Source: CADEGL01 sp050180485
GTDB lineage: Bacteria; Pseudomonadota; Alphaproteobacteria; CADEGL01
Assembly: GCA_050180485.1 (NCBI GenBank)
Contig: JBFXED010000024.1
Coordinates: 1 to 63,585, forward strand
Direction of reading: 5' to 3'
DNA length: 63,585 nt
Below the pieces are notes generated by a model. It was not told the DNA's origin, ran no database searches, and saw nothing but the letters and a program-made list of their open reading frames with translations. The stretch's first letter is position 1. Each line of letters begins with the position of its first letter. The translations under genes and the position numbers were made by a program. Positions 53,142 through 62,110 of the stretch are shown one piece after another.

Positions 53142-54461
53142 CTAGCGGCGCTTGCGACGGGCGGGAGCCTTGCCGAACACGCGGGCGAAGATGCGGTCGA
53201 CGTGCTTGAAGTGGTAACCCAGATCGAACAGCGCCGCGATCTCCTTGCGCTTGAGATGACGCGCGACGTTGGGATCGCCGGCCAGCCGCGCCTGGAAGTC
53301 GCCACCCTTGAGCCAGGTTTCCATGGCGTGCCGCTGAACGGCCCGATAGGCGTCCTCGCGGCTCATGCCCGCTTGGGTGAGCGCCAGCATGACACGCTGG
53401 GAATGCACAAGGCCGCCAAGCGCGTCCAGGTTGGCTTTCATCCGCTCGGGATAGACGACGAGCTTGTCCATCATGCCGTTCAGGCGGCCAAGCGCGAAGT
53501 CGAGGGCGATGGTGGCATCCGGCCCGATCACGCGCTCGACCGAGGAGTGCGAGATATCGCGCTCGTGCCACAGCGCCACGTTTTCCAGCGCCGGCACCAC
53601 CATGCCGCGCACGAGGCGCGCCAGGCCGGTCAGGTTTTCCGACAGCACCGGGTTCCGTTTGTGCGGCATGGCGGAAGAACCCTTTTGGCCAGGCGAGAAA
53701 TACTCCTCGGCCTCGCGCACCTCGCTGCGCTGCAGGTGGCGCACCTCGGTCGCCAGCCGCTCGATGGAGCTGGCGATCACGCCCAGCGTCGCGAAGAACG
53801 CGGCATGCCGGTCGCGTGGGATGACCTGGGTCGAGACGGGCTCGACGGCCAGGCCCAGCTTCTTCGCGACATGGGCCTCCACGCGCGGGTCGATATTGGC
53901 GAAGGTGCCGACCGCGCCCGAGATGGCGCAAGTGCCGATCTCGGCCCGCGCGGTGGCCAGCCGCTCGCGGTTGCGCGCGAACTCGGCGTAGTAGGTGGCC
54001 AGCTTCAAGCCGAAGGTGATCGGCTCGGCGTGGATGCCATGGCTGCGCCCGATGGTGGGCGTGCGCTTGTGCTCCATGGCCCGGCGCTTCAGCGTCCTGA
54101 GCAGCGCGTCGAGGTCTTCCAGCAGGATGTCGGAGGCCTGCACGAGTTGGACTGCCAAGCACGTGTCCAGCACGTCCGATGAGGTCATGCCCTGGTGGAC
54201 GAAGCGCGCTGAGGGGCCGACATGCTCGGCCAGGTTGGTCAGGAAGGCGATGACGTCGTGCTTGGTTTCGCGCTCGATGGCGTCGATGCGGGCGATGTCG
54301 AACTTGCCGCGCTTCCACACGGCTTTCGCGGCGGCTTTGGGGATCACGCCCAGCGCGGCCTGCGCGTCGCAGGCATGGGCCTCGATCTCGAACCAGATGC
54401 GGAAGCGGTTTTCGGGCTCCCAGATCGCGGTCATCCTGGGGCGGCTGTAGCGGGGGATCAT
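53142..54461 (-). CDS. purB: Adenylosuccinate lyase
   Basis: PurB releases fumarate from SAICAR and from adenylosuccinate in purine synthesis. The 439-residue protein begins MIPRYSRPRMTAIWEPENRF and has the catalytic-His region TSSDVLDT, TIGRSHGIHAEP, and the fumarase-superfamily signature GSSAMPHKRNPV. It is followed by the M24 gene in the same direction. It is separated from the main pur cluster by three genes, with one of them on the opposite strand. Confidence 0.97.
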   Translation of the reverse strand: MIPRYSRPRMTAIWEPENRFRIWFEIEAHACDAQAALGVIPKAAAKAVWKRGKFDIARIDAIERETKHDVIAFLTNLAEHVGPSARFVHQGMTSSDVLDTCLAVQLVQASDILLEDLDALLRTLKRRAMEHKRTPTIGRSHGIHAEPITFGLKLATYYAEFARNRERLATARAEIGTCAISGAVGTFANIDPRVEAHVAKKLGLAVEPVSTQVIPRDRHAAFFATLGVIASSIERLATEVRHLQRSEVREAEEYFSPGQKGSSAMPHKRNPVLSENLTGLARLVRGMVVPALENVALWHERDISHSSVERVIGPDATIALDFALGRLNGMMDKLVVYPERMKANLDALGGLVHSQRVMLALTQAGMSREDAYRAVQRHAMETWLKGGDFQARLAGDPNVARHLKRKEIAALFDLGYHFKHVDRIFARVFGKAPARRKRR

Positions 54462-54582
54462 GGGGTCCTCGTGGCTGGCGGCCCCATCCTAACGGCGCCC
54501 TCCCAGGCGCGGAAGCGGCCGCTTGGACCCGGGCGCGGGCGGGCGCTAAGCTTTCCGCTTCGGGGAACAGGGGGAGGCAATC

Positions 54583-55605
54583 ATGGCTGTGCCCAAGGAA
54601 CTGAAGACCGTCGCGGTGATCGGTAACGGGCTGATCGGCCACGGCGTGGCGCAGGTCTTTGCGGTCGGGGGCAAAGACGTGCGGCTGATCGGCCGGCGCG
54701 AGGAAAGCCTCCGCACGGCCATGGGTAAGATCAAGGCGAGCCTCAAGGGCTTCACCCAGCACGGGATCGTCTCGGCCAAGGAGGCACAAGCCGCGCTCAA
54801 GCGCATCCGCCCCACGACCGACATGAATGAGGCCGCGGCCGCGACGCTGGTGGTGGAGGCCGTGCCCTTCGAGCAGGAATTGCAGCTCCAGGTCTTTGCC
54901 GACCTGGATCGCATCTGTCCACCGCCGACCGTCCTGGCTTCGTCCAGTGGCCAGGTGGCCAGCGAGCTGGTTACGCGGGTGAAGCACCGGGAGCGGGTGG
55001 TCGCTGCCCATTTCTGGTACCCCTCGCAGATGATTCCGGCGGTCGAGGTGTGCGCTGGCCCGGAGACAGCGCCGGATGTGGTGCCGTGGCTCTGCAAGGC
55101 GCTGGAAGAAGTGGGCAAGGTGCCCGTGGTGCTGAACCGCGAGGTGAAGGGCTTCATCGGCAACCGCATGCAGTTCGCCATGCTGCGTGAGGCGTGGGCG
55201 CTGTGGGCCTCGGGCGCGGCCTCGGCGGAGATGATCGACCGGGTGGTGAAGACGTCGTTCGGCCGGCGCGTGGACATCACAGGCCCGATCGAGTCGGCCG
55301 ACGTGGGTGGGCTCGAGACGCTCTACAATTTCGGCGCCTGGCTGATGCCCGACCTGGACCGGGGCACGGAGCCGGCGGCCAAGGTGGCCGAACTGGTCAA
55401 GGCCGGCCACAAGGGCGCGTCATCGGGCCGGGGCGTATACGACTGGCGGGCGCGCGGCGATGCGCAGAAGCTTCTCGGCGCGCGGATGGACGAGCTGTTC
55501 CGCTGGCTGGCCGCCGACAAGGGCGGGAAGCCCGCCAAGAAGAAGTCCGTGGCCAAAAAACCGGCGAAGCGCAAACCCGCCAAGCGCAAGGCCAAGCGGC
55601 GTTAA
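54583..55605 (+). CDS. 3-hydroxyacyl-CoA dehydrogenase family protein with Lys-rich tail
   Basis: This 340-residue NAD-dependent enzyme has the Rossmann motif VAVIGNGLIGHGVAQVF, the catalytic His-Glu region (AAHFWYPSQMIPAVEV), and the C-terminal helical domain with NREVKGFIGNRMQFAML. It is of the single-domain short type that includes L-3-hydroxyacyl-CoA, carnitine and hydroxyisobutyrate-like substrates. The last 25 residues are a run of Lys, Ala, Pro and Arg with repeated PAKRK units, resembling histone-H1-like tails. A GGGGGAGG ribosome site precedes the ATG. Confidence 0.87.
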   Translation: MAVPKELKTVAVIGNGLIGHGVAQVFAVGGKDVRLIGRREESLRTAMGKIKASLKGFTQHGIVSAKEAQAALKRIRPTTDMNEAAAATLVVEAVPFEQELQLQVFADLDRICPPPTVLASSSGQVASELVTRVKHRERVVAAHFWYPSQMIPAVEVCAGPETAPDVVPWLCKALEEVGKVPVVLNREVKGFIGNRMQFAMLREAWALWASGAASAEMIDRVVKTSFGRRVDITGPIESADVGGLETLYNFGAWLMPDLDRGTEPAAKVAELVKAGHKGASSGRGVYDWRARGDAQKLLGARMDELFRWLAADKGGKPAKKKSVAKKPAKRKPAKRKAKRR

Positions 55606-55611
55606 CCGCGC

Positions 55612-56343
55612 CTACGCCTTCTTCCCGTGACAGCAGGTGGCGCCGCTATCTTCATAGCGGTCGTGGTGGCGCATCCAGCTCATCGTCCCGGTCTCGTTGC
55701 GGCCCAGCGGTGCCATGTCGAGATAGTTGTAGGCGTTGACCAGGATATCGAGGCCGCGGGTATAGGTTGAATAGGTGTGGAAGATCTCGCCCTTGTCGTT
55801 CTTGTAGAACGCGCTGAGACCGGGCATTTCCTCGCTGTCGATCTTTTCTTCACGGAAATTGTATTCGGCTTTTCCATCGGCCATCTGGGCAGGCGTGAAC
55901 GAGACGCCGTAGTCGTAGTTGAAATCGCTGCTGCTTGACGACACCCATTCGAAATTCCAGCCCATGCGCTTCTTGAAGGGCAGGAATTCGGCCAGCTTGG
56001 CGCGCGAGACAGCCAGCAACGTCACGTCGTGGTGGGCCAGGTGCAGGTTCGCGCCGTCGATATGGTCGGCTACGAACGAGCAACCGGAACAGCCTTCCTT
56101 CCAGCCCGGTCCGAACATGAAGTGATAGGCGATCAACTGGCTGCGCCCGTCGAACAAATCGGCCAGCGACTTCTTCCCGCTTTCCGTGTCGAAGACATAG
56201 GCTTTCTCGACCTTGACCCAGGGCAGCGCCTGACGCTCCGCACTCACTTTGTCGCGCAGATGGGTTAGCTCCTTCTCCTTGGTCAGAAGCGCCTTGCGCG
56301 CGGCGAGCCATTCGGACTGGGAGACAATCTTGTGCGGTTCCAT
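55612..56343 (-). CDS. DUF899 (thioredoxin-like) family protein
   Basis: This is a 243-residue member of the DUF899 family, predicted thioredoxin-fold proteins. It has the family opening IVSQSEWLAARKALLTKEKELT, the HFMFGPGWKEGCSGCSFVADH segment with a CxxC (Cys-Ser-Gly-Cys), and a C-terminal YLDMAPLGRNE. The CSGC motif may be redox-active. Function not established. It is followed upstream by the SRPBCC/ArsR pair with 11 bp between coding regions, so the three may be one operon. Confidence 0.88.
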   Translation of the reverse strand: MEPHKIVSQSEWLAARKALLTKEKELTHLRDKVSAERQALPWVKVEKAYVFDTESGKKSLADLFDGRSQLIAYHFMFGPGWKEGCSGCSFVADHIDGANLHLAHHDVTLLAVSRAKLAEFLPFKKRMGWNFEWVSSSSSDFNYDYGVSFTPAQMADGKAEYNFREEKIDSEEMPGLSAFYKNDKGEIFHTYSTYTRGLDILVNAYNYLDMAPLGRNETGTMSWMRHHDRYEDSGATCCHGKKA

Positions 56344-56354
56344 AGCGCCCTCCT

Positions 56355-56816
56355 TCAGACGGCGGCGAGATAACGTTCGAGCTTGTCCAGCGTTCCGCTC
56401 CAGCCGGTGCGGTGGCGGTCGCGGGCGGGTTCGTCGGCAAACTGTTCGTGGGTCAGGATCAGCACGGTGCCGTCGCCGTCGGGCTTGAGGACCACGGTCA
56501 CCAGGGATTCGCGCTCAGGCATGGTGCGCCAAGCCCAGGTGAAGACGAGTTTCTCGTTGGGCACGAATTCGCGATAGACGCCACCCACGCCGTGCTCCTC
56601 GCCATCCGCGGTCGAGAAGCGGATCCAGTAACGGCCGCCCAGCCGCGCGTCGATCTTGGCCTCATGGACGCAGCTTGTGTCGCCGGGACCGAACCAGCGG
56701 GTTATTTTTTCCGGGTCCGTCCAGGCGTCGAAGACCTTGGCCGGCGGCGCGTTGAGCCGCTTGCGGAGGCGGAGGCTTGGCTTGGTTTGAAAGCCAGTGC
56801 TTGGTTGGGCTTGCAT
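56355..56816 (-). CDS. SRPBCC / AHSA1-domain protein
   Basis: This 153-residue protein has the START/Bet-v1-like AHSA1 fold: LNAPPAKVFDAWTDPEKITRWFGP at the N-terminus and FVPNEKLVFTWAW in the middle. Such proteins are commonly paired with ArsR regulators and bind small hydrophobic ligands; no substrate is known. The start is ATG 56816 with a GAGGAGG site; the longer frame to 56927 lies inside arsR. Its first 115 bp overlap the 3' end of the arsR gene in another frame. Confidence 0.87.
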   Translation of the reverse strand: MQAQPSTGFQTKPSLRLRKRLNAPPAKVFDAWTDPEKITRWFGPGDTSCVHEAKIDARLGGRYWIRFSTADGEEHGVGGVYREFVPNEKLVFTWAWRTMPERESLVTVVLKPDGDGTVLILTHEQFADEPARDRHRTGWSGTLDKLERYLAAV

Positions 56817-57145
56817 GCATCCTCCTCGAGAAAAGCGGCCAGGCGGTCGAGCTGTTCCGTCCAGAAACGCTGATAGCGGGTCAGCCAATCGAGCGCTTCG
56901 GCCATCGGCGCCGCGTTCAACCGGCATGAGACGGTACGGCCTGACTTGGTGCGCGTGACGAGGCCCGCGTCCGACAGCACGTCCAGATGCTTCATGATCG
57001 CCGGCAGGGAGACCGGGAATGGCCGGGCCAAGTCGCTAACCGACACGTGCGCGGTCTCGCTCAGGCGGGCGAGCAGGGCGCGGCGTGTGGGATCGGCCAG
57101 TGCGGCGAAGGTGCGGTCCAGGGCGGTGTGTCTATAGTTAACCAT
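56702..57145 (-). CDS. ArsR-family winged-helix regulator
   Basis: This 147-residue protein has the ArsR helix-turn-helix (FAALADPTRRALLARLSE at the start, then VSLPAIMKHLDVLSDAGLV). The metal-binding Cys motif of arsenic/cadmium sensors is absent, as in the subgroup paired with SRPBCC proteins. The final 38 residues (after LAAFLEED) are low-complexity Ser/Arg-rich and read through the start of the SRPBCC gene, so the natural C-terminus may have been extended by loss of a stop. It probably binds the dyad at 57136-57155 that covers its own start. Confidence 0.88.
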   Translation of the reverse strand: MVNYRHTALDRTFAALADPTRRALLARLSETAHVSVSDLARPFPVSLPAIMKHLDVLSDAGLVTRTKSGRTVSCRLNAAPMAEALDWLTRYQRFWTEQLDRLAAFLEEDACKPNQALAFKPSQASASASGSTRRRPRSSTPGRTRKK

Positions 57146-57155
57146 AAGGTTAACT
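57136..57155. promoter_or_regulatory. Operator dyad over the arsR start
   Basis: AGTTAACC-ATAA-GGTTAACT is a perfect inverted repeat with 8-bp arms and a 4-bp spacer. It includes the arsR ATG (57143-57145) and adjoins the candidate -10 box, so binding would block both transcription and initiation. This is the expected layout for an autorepressed ArsR gene. Confidence 0.7.
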
Positions 57156-57182
57156 TTATGAAAAAAGTGACTCCCCTGTCAA
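57155..57182 (-). promoter_or_regulatory. arsR promoter, nearly leaderless
   Basis: On the minus strand TTGACA (57182-57177, 6 of 6) and CATAAA (57160-57155, 4 of 6) are 16 bp apart. The start of transcription should be near 57148, two or three bases before the arsR ATG at 57145. Confidence 0.6.
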
Positions 57183-57292
57183 GGATGGCTTCGCGTGCCT
57201 TATTGGTGAGCCTACTTTCGCCCGCGCTTCAACGCTTGCCGGTCCCAGTGTCGGCGCCCGACCACCTGTCTGATGCCTCGGGAGTCATCTGT

Positions 57293-58003
<711 letters not shown>

Positions 58004-58155
58004 TCAGAACATCGTCGAACTAGGCGACTCGATCATGCGCGGAATTGCGCCGGAATCGCAGGGAAAATCTTGGTCGGAAAAGATTATTTGCTCTAATGTT
58101 CCGGTCATAAACGCATCCGATCCTTATGCGCAGCCTTTCGGGGCGAGGCCGCGAC

Positions 58156-60654
58156 ATGGCTTATAAGCCTGCCGATTCAGGAGGAAATGCCGCGCACGCC
58201 GGCGCCGCGCGTTGGCGGTTGCTTGATGCGGGCATGGTTGGCGCGCTGGTTTTCGTCGCGTGCCTGCTTGGCATCTGGTCGCGGCCCCTAGGAGGGTTTC
58301 TCGCGACCTTCTGGCCGGCCAATGCGCTGCTGCTCGGTATTCTGGTGCGTTACCCCCGGCTGGCGACGCGGTCGCCTTGGATCGCTGCCGTACTCGGTTA
58401 TTTGGCCGCCGATCTTGTGACCGGTTCCACGGTGCTGGCGGCCCTTCTGCTGACCGCCGCCAACGTCGCGGGCGTCTTTGTGGGCTACGCCCTCTATGCG
58501 CGGGTCGACCTGGATCACCGGCGTCTGGGACAACCCCTTTCGGTCCTTTACATGGTTGCCATCGCCGCCGTTGCCGCCGTGGCCGCAGGCCTCATCGGCG
58601 CCGTTGCGAACCCGATCCTGTTTGGCGACAGCGCCATCGACGGCGGGGCGCTGTGGTTCATCTCGGAACTCGCACACTACCTGGCGATCCTTCCCGTGAT
58701 CCTCGCCATGCCAACCTTCCGTTGGCCGCCTGCCGGCCGGTTTACGCGGCTTACGATGCACGACGCGGCGCCGGCCTTGGCTCTCGTGTTCTCTTGCTTG
58801 GCGGGGTTGCTATACAGCGGCCCCGGCGCAATGGCGTTTCCAGTCCCGGCATTGCTGTGGTGCGCCAGCGTGTACAGCCTGTTCAGGACGGCCTGCCTGA
58901 CCCTTGTTTTCATTGCGTGGACACTGATCGCCATAGCCACGGGTTGGCTTCCGATATCCCGCTATATAGGCGACATGCAGACGATTCTGTCCGTGCGTGT
59001 CTCTGTAACGCTGATCGCGCTCGCACCCATCGTCGTCGCGAGCCTCATGGCGGGGCGATCCGAACTGTTGCAGCTGTTGAAGGAGAAGAACGCGAAGCTG
59101 GCGGATGCCGACCGGGCGAAGGATCGCTTTTTGGCGATGATGAGCCACGAATTACGCACGCCAATGACTGGCGTCTTGGGTATGGCCGATCTTTTGATCG
59201 CCACCGGTCTCACGTCCGAACAGGAGAAATTCACCCGCACGCTGGCGCGCTCCGCCCGCACCATGCTGTCGCTTCTCAACGACATTCTGGATTTCTCCAA
59301 AATCGAGGCCGGCAAGCTGCAGATCGAGCAGGAACCCTTCCTGCTGTCCGAAGCCTTATATGACGTCAGGGATCTATTCACCGGCGCGGCCAGTGAAAAA
59401 GGCCTTACCTTGCAGGTGAATCTGCCATCCGAATTTCAGGATGCGGTCGTCGGAGATGCGGTGCGATTGCGACAGGTCCTATCGAATCTGATCGGGAATG
59501 CGATCAAGTTCACGAACAAGGGATATGTCCTGCTCGACGTGAAGCAAGACGTCCTGCCGGCGGGCGGGCTTCTTCTCAAGGTGTCCGTGCGCGATACCGG
59601 CATCGGCATTTCGCGGGAAAATGTCGGACGTTTGTTCCAGCCCTTTGCCCAGGCGGATAGCAGCATCACCCGTCGGTTCGGCGGCACGGGGCTGGGCCTC
59701 GCGATATCCCGCAGCCTCGTGCGAGCCATGGGTGGCGAAATCGAGGTCGCGAGCACGGAAGGGGTCGGAACCACGTTCTCGTTCTTCGTGCGGGTTGAAC
59801 CGGACCGCGGTGGCATGGCGTTGGCGCGCTCTAAATCGGAAATCAGCGGACAGGCGGAAAGCGTGGAGTTGAAGCCTTGTCGCATCCTCCTTGGGGAGGA
59901 TAACGCGACCACCCGGATGCTGATTTCCACGATGCTCCAGCGGAAGGGCCACACCGTTCACGCGGTAGGCGATGGCGCCGCCGCGGTCGCCGCTGCCGAA
60001 GCCGAAACCTTCGACATCATCCTCATCGACATGCACATGCCGCTTATGGACGGAGTCGATGCTGTAAAAGCCATTCGGCGAACGGAACGCACCCGCGCGA
60101 ACGGCGCGCACGTCCCGCTCATCGCGCTGACGGCGGATGTGAGGCTCGAGGGGAAGAGAACATACTTGGAAGCAGGCGTGGATTCCGTGGCCGCCAAGCC
60201 TGTGGCGTGGGACGCCTTGTTCGCGGAGATGAAGCGGTTGGTGGCCGCGTACCCGGTGGCTTCTTACGCCGAACCGGTCAGGGCTAGTGGCGGATCGGGC
60301 GCGGCGGACGCGCTGGATATCGTCAGCGACAAGGTCATTTCCGAACTTAGGGTCCAGGTAGGTGACGACGTCTTCCAGCCATTGTTGAGCGCCTTTATCG
60401 AGGAAACATCGGCCTATCGGGAGCAGGTCAGCTCCGCCATCGCTGGGGACGATCTTCAAGCGGCCAAACGCATTGCCCATGCGCTGAAAGGTGCCAGTGA
60501 ATCGCTTGGCGCCTTGCGGACGGGTGCATTGGCGAGGGCCATCGAGCACGACGCCAAGACGATCGCGGATGCGGCCGCGATCCTGCCAGGTCTCGTGGCA
60601 TCGATCGATGCCGCGCACGAAATCCTGAACAAAGGTTACCGAACCGCCGTCTAG
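58156..60654 (+). CDS. MASE1 hybrid sensor histidine kinase with receiver and HPt domains
   Basis: This 832-residue multistep phosphorelay protein has an N-terminal MASE1-type membrane sensor of about eight helices (about 15-300, with FWPANALLLGILVRYPR), a HisKA domain with phospho-His331 (MSHELRTPM), an ATPase domain with DTGIGIS and GGTGLGLAIS, a receiver domain with Asp625 (IDMHMPLMDG), and a C-terminal HPt domain with His775 (IAHALKGASESLG). ATG 58156 follows a GCGAGG site; ATG 58126 in the same frame is less likely. The output regulator is not adjacent, so the partner is unknown. Confidence 0.92.
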   Translation: MAYKPADSGGNAAHAGAARWRLLDAGMVGALVFVACLLGIWSRPLGGFLATFWPANALLLGILVRYPRLATRSPWIAAVLGYLAADLVTGSTVLAALLLTAANVAGVFVGYALYARVDLDHRRLGQPLSVLYMVAIAAVAAVAAGLIGAVANPILFGDSAIDGGALWFISELAHYLAILPVILAMPTFRWPPAGRFTRLTMHDAAPALALVFSCLAGLLYSGPGAMAFPVPALLWCASVYSLFRTACLTLVFIAWTLIAIATGWLPISRYIGDMQTILSVRVSVTLIALAPIVVASLMAGRSELLQLLKEKNAKLADADRAKDRFLAMMSHELRTPMTGVLGMADLLIATGLTSEQEKFTRTLARSARTMLSLLNDILDFSKIEAGKLQIEQEPFLLSEALYDVRDLFTGAASEKGLTLQVNLPSEFQDAVVGDAVRLRQVLSNLIGNAIKFTNKGYVLLDVKQDVLPAGGLLLKVSVRDTGIGISRENVGRLFQPFAQADSSITRRFGGTGLGLAISRSLVRAMGGEIEVASTEGVGTTFSFFVRVEPDRGGMALARSKSEISGQAESVELKPCRILLGEDNATTRMLISTMLQRKGHTVHAVGDGAAAVAAAEAETFDIILIDMHMPLMDGVDAVKAIRRTERTRANGAHVPLIALTADVRLEGKRTYLEAGVDSVAAKPVAWDALFAEMKRLVAAYPVASYAEPVRASGGSGAADALDIVSDKVISELRVQVGDDVFQPLLSAFIEETSAYREQVSSAIAGDDLQAAKRIAHALKGASESLGALRTGALARAIEHDAKTIADAAAILPGLVASIDAAHEILNKGYRTAV

Positions 60655-60685
60655 ACGTGGACCGCGATTATCTCGGCTTGCCGCC

Positions 60686-62110
60686 TCACTCCGTGTTGAC
60701 CGGCACCAGGCTCGAGGGCGCGAAGCCGGCCAGGAACGTGTCCACGGGGTTTGGCTTACGGCTGGCGTCTTCGGCGGCCTCTTTCCGCACCACCGCGCTG
60801 CGCACCATGTAGGCGCCGACATAGCGGAATGGCTCCGGAGGAAAGCGCCTGTCGGGTTGCCCTTGCGCCAGTGGGATCGACGACCACTCGTCCTTCCGTT
60901 CCAGGGCGAGGGAAGCCAGGATGCGCCCACCGATGCGCGACGGACCCACGCCGTTGCCGCAATAGCCGTGACCGTAGAGGATGTCGGGGCAATCCTCGAA
61001 GGCGCCGAAGAAAGGAAGGCCCGTGGGCGTGCGCGTCACGGGGCCGCGCCAGCTTCCCTCCAGCTTCACCCCCTTTAGCGCCGGGTATACGCGGTGCAAG
61101 AGATCGGTCACCTCGCGCTCGCGCCGAGCGGGTTCGTCCCACACCGCGCCGACTTGGCCGCGGAAGACGAAGTCGCCGCCGCCCTTGGAGAAGTTGAGGC
61201 GGCCGTCCTTGGTCGTGCGCCCGCCGAAGACGAGCAGCCGCGAATCGGAAAAGAACATGCCGTCGCGAAGGCCGATCTTGGCCAAAAGCTCGGGAATGCG
61301 CGCGGTCATCAATTGGTCGCTGGCCAAGGGCAGGATGGTGCGCCGGAAGCGTGGCATCTCTGCCGCCCAAGCATTCAGCCCCAGGATGACGCGTTTGGCC
61401 GTAACGATTCCATGGGAAGTATGAACGCGCGGCGGCTTGCCGCGCTCCAGCCGCGTCATGCGGGTTCCTTCGTGAATACGCACACCCTTGGCTAGGGCAA
61501 CCTTGCGCAGGCCCCGGGCCAGCTTCGCGGGTTGCAGCGTGCCGACCCCGGGTTCGAAGACCGCACCCCGCACCAGCGGTGAGCCCGCACGTTCTTGCGC
61601 CTCCGCCGCGTTCAGCTCCACGAACGGATGCTCGCCGGCCTTGTCCAACAGACCAAGCGTGGGGCGCCAAACATCGTCTTGGGCCGCGTTGTTCGAGGTC
61701 CATAGCCAGCCGTCGCGGCGCAATTCGCAATCGATGCGGTTCTCGCCGCAGAAGGCTTCGATCTCGGCCACATTGGCGCGCGCGAGGCGATGTAGACGCA
61801 CAGCCTCCTGGGTGCCGCAGTGTTGGACCAGGATGGCGAACTTGGTCGCCCAGTCCAGCAGTACGCCGCCGTTCCGGCCCGAGGCGCCGTAACCGCAGTA
61901 CTTGGCCTCGATGAGAAGGATGTCGAGCGACGGCTCCAGCTCCTTGAGGCGCAGGGCCGTCCATAGACCGGTGTAGCCGCCGCCCACGATGCAGACGTCA
62001 GCGCGCGCGTCGCCTTCGAGAGGCGGGCAGGGAGCGGCGTCCGATTCGGATGCCAGTGCCTCGTCGAGCCACCAGCTCGCATTGGTGCGGACGGCGTCAG
62101 GCGAAGCCAT
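60686..62110 (-). CDS. FAD-dependent amine/amino acid oxidoreductase (DadA-type)
   Basis: This 474-residue flavoprotein of the DAO/DadA superfamily has the dinucleotide motif ADVCIVGGGYTGLWTALRL and a glycine-rich ending (HGYCGNGVGPSRIGGRI). It probably oxidises a secondary or primary amine such as sarcosine, gamma-glutamylputrescine or a D-amino acid. The frame reaches 62164; ATG 62110 is preferred since it overlaps the amidohydrolase stop by 14 bp, suggesting coupling. The final 110 residues are clearly homologous to the truncated protein at 63211-63585. Confidence 0.85.
   Translation of the reverse strand: MASPDAVRTNASWWLDEALASESDAAPCPPLEGDARADVCIVGGGYTGLWTALRLKELEPSLDILLIEAKYCGYGASGRNGGVLLDWATKFAILVQHCGTQEAVRLHRLARANVAEIEAFCGENRIDCELRRDGWLWTSNNAAQDDVWRPTLGLLDKAGEHPFVELNAAEAQERAGSPLVRGAVFEPGVGTLQPAKLARGLRKVALAKGVRIHEGTRMTRLERGKPPRVHTSHGIVTAKRVILGLNAWAAEMPRFRRTILPLASDQLMTARIPELLAKIGLRDGMFFSDSRLLVFGGRTTKDGRLNFSKGGGDFVFRGQVGAVWDEPARREREVTDLLHRVYPALKGVKLEGSWRGPVTRTPTGLPFFGAFEDCPDILYGHGYCGNGVGPSRIGGRILASLALERKDEWSSIPLAQGQPDRRFPPEPFRYVGAYMVRSAVVRKEAAEDASRKPNPVDTFLAGFAPSSLVPVNTE

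Noticed and set aside
53119..55410. Very long (763-codon) minus-strand open frame
   Set aside because: It is the antisense/shifted shadow of purB and the 3-hydroxyacyl-CoA dehydrogenase, rich in His, Arg and Ala without any family motif. Long shadow frames are expected at this GC content.
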